A stretch of 61,388 bases of DNA, taken from contig JADGJC010000247.1 in NCBI GenBank assembly GCA_027596075.1, positions 1 to 61,388 on the forward strand, given 5' to 3'. The notes below the pieces were generated by a model. It searched no databases, was not told the DNA's origin, and saw only the letters and a list, made by a program, of their open reading frames with translations. The position numbers were made by a program, and so were the translations under genes. The number at the start of each line of letters is the position of its first letter. Position 1 is the first letter of the stretch. The stretch is from Rhizophlyctis rosea. Its lineage: Eukaryota > Chytridiomycota > Chytridiomycetes > Rhizophlyctidales > Rhizophlyctidaceae. Shown piece by piece: positions 27,346-37,364 of this stretch.

Positions 27346-28121
27346 GGGTAGCTAATCCAAAACATCTTGATGTATTACTAGATAGTTTCCATTGCGTATA
27401 TTCTAAAGAAGCGAAAACTGAGCTGTGCCTCGCGACGCTCAATTCCTGGATTTAAGCTCGACCTGCGTGAACAGATCCGCAACTGCAAATTTTGAAGCAT
27501 ACTCTCTATGCATGCTTACGGCGCTTCACACCAATTGGCATACCATCCCACCTATCATCTCTTCACCCGTCTTTTGTGCAAGTTTGTGGTGGAAAGTCAA
27601 CCCTGTGTAATGCTTACGTAATACGACGCCGTTTTCCCACGTGCCCAGCGGCTGCCAGTGGTTGATGGAAATGCGATCTAATTTCCGATAAGGGGCCGCT
27701 CATGGGTTGCTGATGGGGAAAAGCAAGGCACCTCCAAAGGCCAGAATTTAGAAACAGCTTCCTGACATCTCACTTAGAATTCTCTACAGCCGCTGCGACA
27801 GAAAAGGTCTGGTACCAACAATACCACTGGCACAAGGTAACCAGTGTTACTTCCGTCGACTCATTGCGTGACTAGGTGTTGGTTATAATGTCAATTCACT
27901 GGCCCCACCATTTGAGAAGAGTGGGCCCACGCGTTATCTTCGGCAACTGTGCCTCATACAACTTTGGTGTCTAGGGTCTTCCTTTCTTCTTGCGCCGCTC
28001 GACTTGCTTGACTTGACCTCTTTCATCCTTGTTATTGAGACTGGCGGAAGCTGAGCGCAAGACTCTTGCTGGTATTCTGTGTTGCAGGCGCCTGCCTTCT
28101 CTCCCCATATAAACAAACAGG
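27346..28121. other. Intergenic region upstream of the R3H gene
   Basis: About 780 bases without a convincing exon. It presumably includes the R3H gene promoter. CCATATAAACAAACAG lies just upstream of its ATG, but whether that is a TATA box is uncertain. Confidence 0.4.
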
Positions 28122-29397
28122 ATGGCGGTCGGTTCGCCGTCCTCGCCCCACTCGTAAGTCTTTTTCGAGCCCGTTGTCAGAGCTATCGAATGCTGCCTAA
28201 CCGCACCGTTAACACAATCTGATTGTTTTCTGAAATATATAGCATTGGTACAACTTTGGGCAGTCCACCATCGGCAGCTTCGGTTGGAATGCCAGAAACT
28301 CAGACCCCTTCAACACCAACGGCATCTACCCGTACTCATACCATGCTTGCTGCCAATTCGACTGCTGCTTCTCAGGGCTCTTCAGACTCTGCACCAACAG
28401 CTGTATCTTCTGCTTCATTGATCAATGTCCTTGACAGTCCCTCCTCACCGAAAAAGAAGAAGTGGTGGGCAAATCGTGATTCACTTGCCAAACGGCTGTT
28501 CATTGGCCGCCTTGGTTCAAGACGACGACAGCGTCACGACAATAGTGAGTTTTACAGGGCTCTGTGACCTCCACAGAAGCTATCTTCTGCCCCTGAAGCA
28601 GGTCCACTGAGCATTTTGCCTATTCGATCCAGACAACTTTGTGGATCACCCAGTGGCAGACCCCGACCTGATTCACCCATACGACCAACACCCGGGCTAC
28701 CTACTCCCACGTGCCCCCACAGCTTTCTCCCACCCTCTCATTATCCACCTGCACTCACATCTTATCAACGTCTCTACTGATCAACCCTGCCGCATCGAAT
28801 CCCGTTATGGCCGATTTCACAATTCCCACAGGGGTAACGTTACTCCCGCTGGGCCCGGTGAAGGTAATCTCACCAGGGCAGACAGAAAATTGCGGCAGCA
28901 GTTAAGGCGGAACGGATGTGGAAGGGAAGTCGTGAAAATGGTTGAAGAGGGCTTGGTTGAGTTTTTGAAAGGGGAGCATGTACAGCTGCAAGCTGACGAT
29001 GAGGATGTGGTCACAATGGTGGAAGGTGTGACGAGCAGTGACAGTGAAGGGGAGTGGGTCAGGGTAAAAGCGGAAAGACTTGTTAAGGTGAAGGCAGAGA
29101 AAAAGGCTGCGCTAGCGGTGGTTCGCAAGAAAGCCCATGAGAAGGAGCAGGACATCATTCTCGTATTGGATCTGACGGACAACTTTGCCCGATTGATTGT
29201 GCACGCAATGTGTCGATACTACGTTCTATCCTCTCAAAGTAGGTGATTTCAAGTTCCATGTATATCGGTCATGCCGCTGACAAAATCTCTGAACAGGTGA
29301 GGATTCTGAGGGAAAACGCATTACTTACGTGCGGAAACCAGAGGCGAGCTGTTCTCCACTGCCATCAACGTCCTTTTATGACTACTGCTTTTTATGA
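28122..29397 (+). CDS. R3H domain-containing protein
   Basis: Probable nucleic-acid-binding protein. Four exons fit: 28122 to about 28152 (MAVGSPSSPHS), about 28241-28543, about 28634-29240 and about 29296-29397. The first part is Ser/Thr/Pro-rich, ending with a basic patch (PKKKKWWANRDSLAKRLF). The third exon carries ESRYGRFHNSHRG and a charged helical region with repeated Lys/Glu. It ends with the R3H core LDLTDNFARLIVHAMCRYY (Arg-x3-His), completed in exon 4 by SEDSEGKRITYVRKPEA. This R3H arrangement, with conserved sequence before it, is typical of fungal R3H-associated proteins. No signal peptide. RNA or single-stranded DNA binding is inferred from the domain only. Confidence 0.75.
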
Positions 29398-30589
29398 GCA
29401 ATGGCATGGTGCAGAATCACGGTCGACCATGTTAGACTCAGATAAACATTTGGACTCGGCGCTTTTACCCTATGCGCTTCAGCCTGTATTTAGGTGATGA
29501 ATAGTATAATCTTTTGATCGTTGTGTGCCCGCGGGGCAGTTCTGAGCAATGGTCAGCATGTTTTGTACAGACATCGGTGCAGGGCAACTCAGACCAAGTG
29601 AATTCTTGAGTCTGAGCAAATATGCCTTCGCTGAGCTCGGAGAAGCAAATGATGGTCTGCCTTGGCCTCTCCCTTTGATCATGCAATTGCAGCTGTTCAC
29701 TCACGGATAAATCCAGATGTGATTCACCGAGAAGCAGCAGGAGTCAGGCAAAGCTCTAGGCTCCTATGTATTTGGCAAGGCAATTGATTGAATCCTGGAT
29801 CAGCCATTAGGCAGAGGAAGGTTTTGCACTCTTTTGGCAAGACTGATTATGGTATGACGATCATGACAACAAATTGAGGGAAAGCCTCCTGCAGACCCTT
29901 GGACGGTGATTGGTTTCTTTCCGGGAAAAGTATATAGGCAGTCCGAGGCAGGGCTTTCGGGAGAACTCGCCCAACACGGCAACAAAGTTGCTACCGCAAA
30001 CATTTGCAGAATGTCAAAATGATAAAGTTCCTCCATCGGCACCATCTCGTTCATACCAACTTCCGCCAGGTCTCATCAAGTGGGCGAAAAATGTCGTCCG
30101 AAACCTTTGGCCCCGTGCACCCCCACATGTCGGCCCCGCGCTGGGGTCCGCGCCCAGAGAAGAGTGTAATACAAACGCCTAGGCGTGACCCACGAAATCC
30201 ACAATTTTGGCCAGGTGGAGAGGGAAAAGATGTGCAAAGGCTGCATAATGCACAATGCTGTCATACACTTGCGTTCACCTTCATGGCCTATTTGCTCTAT
30301 CGGAGGGGATCGAGGCAGCGTGGTGTTGAGATTTGCATGCGACTCCATGCAACGAGGCGAGAAGGGAGGCAGAACGTTCCCTTCCTAGCAAACCGTTCAA
30401 GAACTGCATCAATCAGACACCGAGCTCATCGTTGGCTGCTGTTGTCGACTTCTGCAATTATTCTGTTTACCTACCGAGTTTATCTGAGCCAGTGGGCCAG
30501 AAGTTCATCCATCTACCACACATAACAGGAGTTCAACTGCAGCTCCAGTTTTTGCTCACCACCTCTTCCTCTTCCGCGACCCTTGTACG
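29398..30589. other. Intergenic region, no gene recognised
   Basis: About 1.2 kb between the R3H and zinc-binding genes. Several short open frames exist on both strands, but none has family motifs or matching splice structure. GC-rich sequence around 30095-30160 contains short palindromes. The last 60 bases are CT-rich (CACCACCTCTTCCTCTTCCG) and probably form the leader of the next gene. Confidence 0.45.
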
Positions 30590-31874
30590 ATGGCCATAGT
30601 GAATGAGGGAGATGAACGGCCTGTTGCGGACACACAACAAGATACAAAGTCCGCTCAACCAACTCCTACCCGTCCAACTGAGAACAACGCCTCCTGCATT
30701 CCGGCACACATTCCACCAGGAAAGACTTTATCAGCGAACGAGCGTGGACGACACGCCTCGACTATGTCCATAGCCTCCACAGCTTCCCAATTTTCCGACA
30801 GCAGCACCGAAATGTCTCTGAGCAGGCAACTCTCTTCCGCCAGCACCAGTAGCAGCGTCTCCTCTCGTGCACGTTCCCTCACCTTGCCCAACGCCACCGC
30901 CCGCCCTACATTCTATACCCCCGGTCAGAGCACCAGAAATCATAGTGCAAGTAAAACCAAACAAGCCAGTCACTTGCGGGATCGCAGCTACTCCAGAGCT
31001 AGTCGTCCCTCCTTCCGCAAACGCGCCGTCTCCTCCCCTTCCACCGTCGAATCCGTCCAATCATGCGCCACCCGCCGATGGAGCACCGTCATAGGCGATC
31101 TATCCTGGGAAGGACTCTTCCCCCACCTTACCTCCCGGGGCCGTCGTACTCTCTTCGAAGACCAGTTGTACTGGAAGCTACTGCAGCGTCGCGTTCCTGT
31201 CAACGGATATCTAAAACCTAAACCCGGCAACTCTCTCGCGTGCCCACGGTGCGGAGATAGCAAGGAGACGATTGAGCATTGGGCATATGAGTGTGTAGCG
31301 TCGAGGGAATTCTGGGATCACTGGCGGGCACAGGTGTCAAAGTTGGTTGGGGTGGAATTACCAGAGGTGACATTGCGGGATATTGTGGGCTTGTTCCCAG
31401 ATGTGCGGGGCAAGTTAGATCCGGAGGCCATGCATGCCTTGACAGTCGCTCACGGAACTGCTTTGTGGAGCTTGTGGGGTGAGTGTCTTGTTTATCAATT
31501 TGAAGTAAATAGCAATCTTGTGTTTACTAACATCTGGGTTTGTTTACTTGGTTTCAGGCTCCCGAGCATACACATCCGTCGACACATGCCCAAGCTACGC
31601 CTTCTACCTTGCTCGTCTCCGTGCTCGCATATTCGTCGAATACAACGCGGCGTGCGAATACAATCCTCGTCATATCACAGCCATGCTCTCCGCACAACTC
31701 AACTCTGCAGCCTCCAGTCCAACATCAGTGTCAGGCGACGAATCCTCAGATGAGCTTCAAGCCTGGACAGTCAACCGACGATTTTTGAAGCGGTGGTGCG
31801 GGAAGAAGAGCGATGTAGGGATCGAACGGGGATGGATCCGGTTCGGGGGTGAATGGGGCGAGAATCAGGAATGA
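30590..31874 (+). CDS. Stand-alone reverse-transcriptase-type zinc-binding (zf-RVT) protein
   Basis: Two exons (30590-31478 and 31558-31874) join in phase to give 401 residues. The first 165 residues are Ser/Thr-rich and disordered. Residues about 185-245 read LYWKLLQRRVPVNGYL, then ACPRCGDSKETIEHWAYEC and REFWDHW. This is the Cys-x2-Cys...His-x4-Cys plus Trp pattern of the zinc-binding domain found C-terminal to reverse transcriptase in LINE-type retroelements. No reverse transcriptase or endonuclease sequence is next to it, and the frame is intact with a normal intron, so it may be a host gene. The C-terminal part (YAFYLARLRARIFVEYNAAC, then VNRRFLKRWCGKK and GWIRFGGEW) is not recognised. 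Function unknown. Confidence 0.7.
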
Positions 31875-32655
31875 TGAACAAGTTAGATTTATACATGGTG
31901 GATGCAATATGATTGGGTCTTTTGGGGTTTCGCTTAGATATCTTATTATATGTATATATCGGGTTTGCTGTTGGGCTGGCCCACAGATGGTAGTCCTGAT
32001 TTGGGGCTCTTCTTAGAATTTGTAGTACTCATGTAATCTTTTTGTAAATAGATTTTACTATTGATATCGCACTTTGAGAGCTGTGAGCGCAACCGGCTGC
32101 AGCGGTGCTCGTCAATGGGCGAGCTCTGAAATGCTTGGAGGATGATAACAAGGGCAATGACTGGTTCCAAAATTGACAGACTCTGCTACAATTGACTTCC
32201 ATCCGGTCCAAATGTGGACGTCTTGTGCCTTTGGCCTTTCGACAGCTTTGTCATGAACCATACAGCCACATCCCTCACAACCTCCCAGCTCAAGATAACT
32301 TGGGAACTTCCTTGAGGTATTTTTCGCCTACTTATCCTGGTAGTGGAAACGCATGGTCTAACTACGCTAGGGCCATGTCCATATCCATAGTATCAGATAC
32401 AAGGCAGATCTGCTATGACGTGCTTGGTCGCCAGATCCCACTGCCGCTTCCTAATCGCAATCTAATGCGTTCCTGCGTCCAGCACAGGAGTGTTGCGCCG
32501 GCCTGGTTCTGCCTGCTCTGATCAAGTCCTCCAGTAACACAAGCCTAGCCCGTGCGAGACCCCTTCTCTTTGATCTTCGCTGCAGCCCTGATGACGCCTT
32601 GTCAGTCAGAACTCGTTCTGATCTTGCTCAAAGAAGGCCCTCGAAGAAAAGGTAC
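31875..32655. other. Convergent spacer, no gene recognised
   Basis: About 780 bases between the ends of the zf-RVT gene and the Cys-rich secreted protein gene. An AT-rich tract (TTATTATATGTATATAT near 31943) is a plausible polyadenylation region. No coding exon was found. Confidence 0.45.
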
Positions 32656-33082
32656 TCACTTCGCAACATTGACGTTCGGATCCATTGACGCGTGTTGCGT
32701 TGTGCAGCATTTGAAGTTATCTGGTCCTGGACAATAATCTGCAACAATATTCATTGGGCATTTTTGCAACCACAAAAGACGATACTGACATCACAATACA
32801 CATACTTGTAGCCCAAGTTCCCCCGGCACATCCATCACTGACCCACTTGCATATGCCATCGTACTTCTCCCCACAGACATTTCTCTGACAACATGTTACA
32901 TAGTCGGGATCATTGATGCAGTTGCCAGTGGTGTACCATGTTCCGTATCCGTTGCAAGTGGTGGTGTTGACACATACTCCGTTGGGTACTCCTGAGCAGG
33001 GACCGTTGACGGCGGGAGTAGCCGGGGAGAGAAAGATCGACAGCAAAAGAAGGGCGGGGAGGCCGAATATCCGCGGGATCAT
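32656..33082 (-). CDS. Small secreted cysteine-rich protein
   Basis: Two exons (33082-32806 and 32738-32656) with a 67-base intron give 119 residues and a stop in phase. MIPRIFGLPALLLLSIFLSP is a signal peptide, with cleavage likely near PAVNG. The mature part holds about a dozen Cys in two modules: CSGVPNGVCVNTTTCNGYGTW...DYVTCC and CGEKYDGICKWVSDGC...YCPGPDNFKCC. This CPGP...CC pattern is seen at the N-terminus of several fungal secreted lysozyme-like and amidase-like proteins, but no catalytic domain follows here. The gene may be a stand-alone version or lack a downstream exon: GTGAGT overlaps the stop and could be a splice donor. An upstream ATG at 33256 is less likely because it would bury the signal peptide. 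Confidence 0.65.
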
Positions 33083-34013
33083 CTCGCTTTGTGATTTATT
33101 GGCAGAGTTTTGAGGAGGATCGATGAAGAAATCGTATAAATGACTGTAGGAGTTACCCATTGTGCTTTTTGTAAGTCTTTTTGAAGGACAGCAAGATGGA
33201 GGAAAGAGGGCGAGACCTTTGAGGAGCCACAGGGCGCGCGGGCGCGCCTGAATCAAAAGGTTCGATTGTGTTCAGGAGGTTTTGGAGGGATGGTCACAAA
33301 GGGAAGATGACAGGCATTTTGTGTTTCAAAAGAACATTCGCCTTTTTCCACCGACCAGTCCGAAGAACCGAATTGTCGTCCAGCTCCCAAGACCCACAAC
33401 CCCTTTTTGTGCCTTCTCTGCTTCTGTTTTTGATGTAGACCTGAGTGACAGCGATGAACAATTCCCCACAGGAGAAACTTCAAGGGTTCGAAGATCGCGT
33501 CGGCAGAGCCTCGGCAGCCGCACAATCGGCAGCACGATGTCGTCCAATCGCAACGAGCATATTTCTCCAAGTTATACGGGATGACACACATCCGCACAAG
33601 CAGGTGTTATTCACTCCTTGAGCACGCGTCCCACTCACATTACCGGTATCTATATCCCAACTCAAGCCGGCAGCACTTCATACGAAACAACGTTCGGGAT
33701 TTCTACAACTTTGACAGTGCCTTACCCAAGAAGACGCGTCTTATTTCGCACGACTTCAAAATGTTGCGAGGTAACACACCAGAACAAGTTTGTCGACTGG
33801 GTCCCGCTCCTTGACTACGTGTCTGATTGCAAAATCTTCAAATAACAAGTTCTGGGTGGCTACTCCATGAGAACTTATAGATCTTCACGCTAACTACCAA
33901 AATTGACCCTTCTCTTACAAACATTGAACCGCTGAAAAGCGGTGCGGTATATTGCCCTACTATGTACATGCACTATGCTACATCACTGTCGGTCGCCCAA
34001 CTTCTTCCACTCT
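33083..34013. other. Intergenic region, no gene recognised
   Basis: About 930 bases. The first part is the promoter side of the secreted protein gene. Open frames at 33253-33597 (-) and 33282-33584 (+) overlap each other and show no family signal. The GC palindrome GGGCGCGCGGGCGCGCC at about 33232-33248 is notable. Confidence 0.4.
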
Positions 34014-35883
34014 TCACTCGTCCCCACCCTTCTGTTCCACGTCAACTTCTGCACTCTTATGCCGCCGCGTATTAGAAGATAAGTCTCGATCCCCATACAG
34101 GATCAAATGCCTGATCTCCGCGTCCGCAAACTCCCTCATCTCCATCGCCATCTCATAAATGCCCGTATCTTCATTGTTGTACATCAAAGCGTTCGTGAAA
34201 CAGAGCAGAACGTCTCGGTGAAACTCGGCGGTGGTCGAAATTGTCTGTCATGTGCGATGAAGATTTGCGCTTAAAAGAAAGAATATAAATTGAATTACGA
34301 AAAACTCAAGAAAATACTCACGCCATCGCGTATCCGTGCCTTGATCAAGTCAAGATTCATAGGCTGCTTCACGAAATGGCTATACCCCTCCTCCTTAATG
34401 GGCTTCAAAAAGACGTTTCCGAATCGATGATCAGCAATCTTGTTCCAAATCATCATGGTTGTTTTCCGCCAGATTTTACTCTTCTCCTCAACTTTCAGAG
34501 CCCGCTTCTTCTCGACATCTAAATTGATGTACGTTAAAGCCATAAGACAAAACCGAAGTTCCTGCATCCAGCTAGTGTGCTTACCTGAGGGCTCCGCAGA
34601 CGGATCATCAATATCAGGGCTCCCATAATCGTTGGCCGGCGTCGGCAGTCTCAATTTTGGTGGCCGCCCAGCTGCAGATTTCCGGTCATATATCTGAGTG
34701 AATCATGATATACAATATTAAATACCTTTTCGCGGGGATTTGACCGGACTGGCGCTGCCGGCTCGCGGAGTTTCGGTTGACTCTGGTTCTTCTGAATCAA
34801 CACTACTGTCCTCCGGGTTGGGTGTTGCTTCGTCTCCTTTTCTTGATGCAATGGAGACTTCAAGTGTGGTACCATCGGCAAACGCCGTCGGCTCCAGGTC
34901 CATTGCTTTCTCCACTTCCTTCTGTTGGGCAGCTTGTGGTGTATTCGATTCTTCTGGTGCGCCAGCTTCGGCCATTTGAACATCGATTGTTTCTGGTGGG
35001 TGAGGCATCTGATTGGCTTCCGCTTGGGGTTGATCTGCCTTTACCGTCGCCGCCGAGTCAGGGACATCTGTCTCCATGGGCTGTGGACCAGTTTCAATCA
35101 TTACTGGTGCGCTCCCTGCATCCAGCTCCATGGCAGCGGCTTCCGAGTCAGTTGACCCCCTATTCGTTTGATCCGTCTCTTGCGACTTCTCCTCCACGAT
35201 GCCTTCTGTCTCAGCGGTTGCGGCCTTTTGTTCTTCATCTAACTGCTGGCGAAATTTATTGTCCCACCTCCCGCTTCGAATCTCCTCCACTTCCAGCAAC
35301 AAAGCTCTGCGTGTATGTGCATCAGGTGATGGTCATCGACACTGCGCCTTTCAGTAGAACCCACCGAAATTGAGCTTCATCTTCCTTCAGCTTCGCTTTG
35401 ATCTCTGCTATCCGATCCATGTGCAGTTTGCGAGCAAGTTTGACGACAGGCGGCATGTCTGTGGAAAAACTTTGAGTTTCTGGGACGCTTTCAGCACATC
35501 CAATAAAGACAGTGGATCTACCAGTTGCACTTGATGGTTCATAAAGTCGGTCTTCTCTAAGAAAAGTGACATAAGCTCGATACTCGCCAATGATCCATCA
35601 AAAGGACCGCTCCAGCATACCCAAGCAAGGCCTGCAGTAGGGAGAAGTACTTCGCCTGGCAAGCCTGTCAGAAGGAAGTGGTCAGCAGCGAGCTTTTCGA
35701 CATGGACGTATGCCTGTACCATACCGTGGGTTGATACAAGGTGGGCGGTCTCCCTTTTAAAGCTGCATGCTGTTTCAAAGTCCGTGATACGGTTGGCCAG
35801 CTGTCTTCGCCATACTTGAATACTGTCTGTGTGAGTATCAAGCTGTCTAGGGTTGCCCAATCCTCTTTTGCGTCCGTGATCAT
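34014..35883 (-). CDS. Bromodomain protein related to BRD8 (NuA4-type subunit)
   Basis: Likely an acetyl-lysine reader in a NuA4/TIP60-like acetyltransferase complex. The start at 35883 reads MITDAKEDWATLDSLILTQ, then FKYGEDSWPTVSRTLKQHA and KGRPPTLYQP, matching the SANT-like N-terminus of BRD8. A middle region has coiled segments (LEVEEIRSGRWDNKFRQQL), followed by about 150 acidic, Glu/Pro/Ala-rich residues. The C-terminal bromodomain has WNKIADHRFGNVFLKPI, GYSHFVKQPMNLDLIKARI and, after an intron at about 34247-34321, LLCFTNALMYNNEDTGIYEM with the acetyl-lysine-binding Asn in YNN. The protein ends EQKGGDE at 34014. Divergent to cytochrome b5. Confidence 0.8.
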
Positions 35884-36318
35884 TCTGAGACGTGTAAGTG
35901 CATATGGTACGTTTAGTGTGGGAGGTTGAGCGTCCGGACAGATCGGGTGGTCGAGCAGTGCGAGGATATGGGTGGTGGAGCGCGACGTGTGTTTCGAGCG
36001 TAGAGTGTGAAGTGAGTCGAGATTTGGCGTTGGGATACTGATAGCAACTCTCTATATATTAGAGTATGTGAGCAAGGTGATCAAATGGATCGCGAAATTG
36101 AACGATGCAATGGGAAGCGAGGTGCGATCTGACAAGGTTGAAACCCGGAAGATGGTTTTCCCATCGCCCCACCTTTCACGTGTGAGATGTGCGACAAATT
36201 GAGATGGCGCAGATGAGCCGCTCGCCAAAAACAACAAAAGCAGCCTGGGCCACCATCTCTCGTCCTTTCCCACCTCCAGATCTTCAAATTTCTGGTCTCT
36301 TCGTACACACAACCAAAA
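35884..36318. promoter_or_regulatory. Divergent promoter, BRD8-like / cytochrome b5
   Basis: 435 bases between two start codons. The CT-rich run CTCGTCCTTTCCCACCTCC (about 36260-36280) precedes the cytochrome b5 ATG. An AT patch (CTCTATATATTAGAGTATG near 36050) contains a small inverted repeat, CTCTATATATTAGAG. No further element was identified. Confidence 0.45.
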
Positions 36319-37074
36319 ATGGCCGAAGTCAAGCTCTACGAGTGGTCCGAAATTGCGCAGCACAACACTCGCAACGACCTATGGATGGTCATTGAAGACA
36401 AGGTGTACGACGTCACCAAGTTCTTGGACGAGGTGGGTCGCCGAAAAAGATACCCTGCTTATGCCACTGCACACTGGTGGAGTTGGTGGTGACCGATTCA
36501 TACCGAACTTGCCAAGACATTTACTGACGTTTAATTGGTATGGACTTTTCAATAGCACCCCGGAGGCGAGGAGGTCCTTTTGGAGCAAGCTGGTATGTAT
36601 GCACCCTTCTCTCACATACTATCCTTGCTGCCGTCTTGTTTACAAATATCTATTTTTCAGGCGTTGACGCAACAGAGGCCTTCGACGAGATAGGTCACTC
36701 TGACGACGCCCGCGAGTTGCTGAAGGGAATGTACAAGGGTGACTTGAAGCCTTCAGTAAGTTCTTGCCATATAGATGTTGAGAGCGTACTTCGCCGAACT
36801 CATGCCTCAATTAACAGGAAAAGGGCAAGAAGGCCGTCGCTCAAGCAGCCACTGCCGCCAAGGATGCGGTCAAGGACGCAGCCAACGAGTCGAAGTCATT
36901 TTTCTCATCCCTCAGCACCCCCACGTAAATATTCAAATTGATCTTTTTGAGCTTTTCCTCCAGCCCTATTGCTGACAATTCTCTTCATTTCATAGCATCC
37001 TCTACGCTCTTACCCCCATCATCGTCCTCGGTGCTTTCGCGATCTCAAAGTATCTCGAGAAGAAGAACGCATAA
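36319..37074 (+). CDS. CYB5: Cytochrome b5, membrane-anchored
   Basis: Haem protein donating electrons to ER desaturases and hydroxylases. Five exons: MAEVKLYEWSEIAQHNTRND, then WMVIEDKVYDVTKFLDE, HPGGEEVLLEQAG, VDATEAFDEIGHSDDARELL and two C-terminal exons. The two axial haem histidines are the His of HPGG and the His of GHSDDA. A charged linker (EKGKKAVAQAATAAKDAVKD) leads to the C-terminal tail anchor ILYALTPIIVLGAFAIS and the KYLEKKNA tail, consistent with ER tail anchoring. Length (about 130 residues) is normal. The window also encodes Get4, which serves tail-anchored proteins in general; a direct link to this protein is not shown. Confidence 0.93.
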
Positions 37075-37155
37075 ACACAATACCACAAATAGAGTTTGTT
37101 TATCTTATTCACATGGGTTTCGTTCTTTCTATGTCCGCTTGCGTTGATATGGACC

Positions 37156-37263
37156 GAGATTCAGGACGACAGTGCAAAACGCCACGACACGATATTGCAT
37201 GAAAGAAATCGTTCAGAGAATCAGAACAACGGTCGAAGGCTAAGACATGATATTGAATGAAAG
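37156..37263. repeat. Imperfect tandem duplication, about 60-base period
   Basis: GAGATTCAGGACGACAGT...GATATTGCATGAAAG (37156-37205) is repeated as GAGAATCAGAACAACGGT...GATATTGAATGAAAG (37216-37263). It lies in the convergent spacer between cytochrome b5 and the BAR-SH3 gene. Confidence 0.65.
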
Positions 37264-37364
37264 GAACGCGTCCCTATGTCTCCTATCTACCAAGTTACAC
37301 ATGAACCTTCTATGGCTTATCCTAAACTATGTGTGGTGCGCACAATGACTGAGACCTAAAGACC

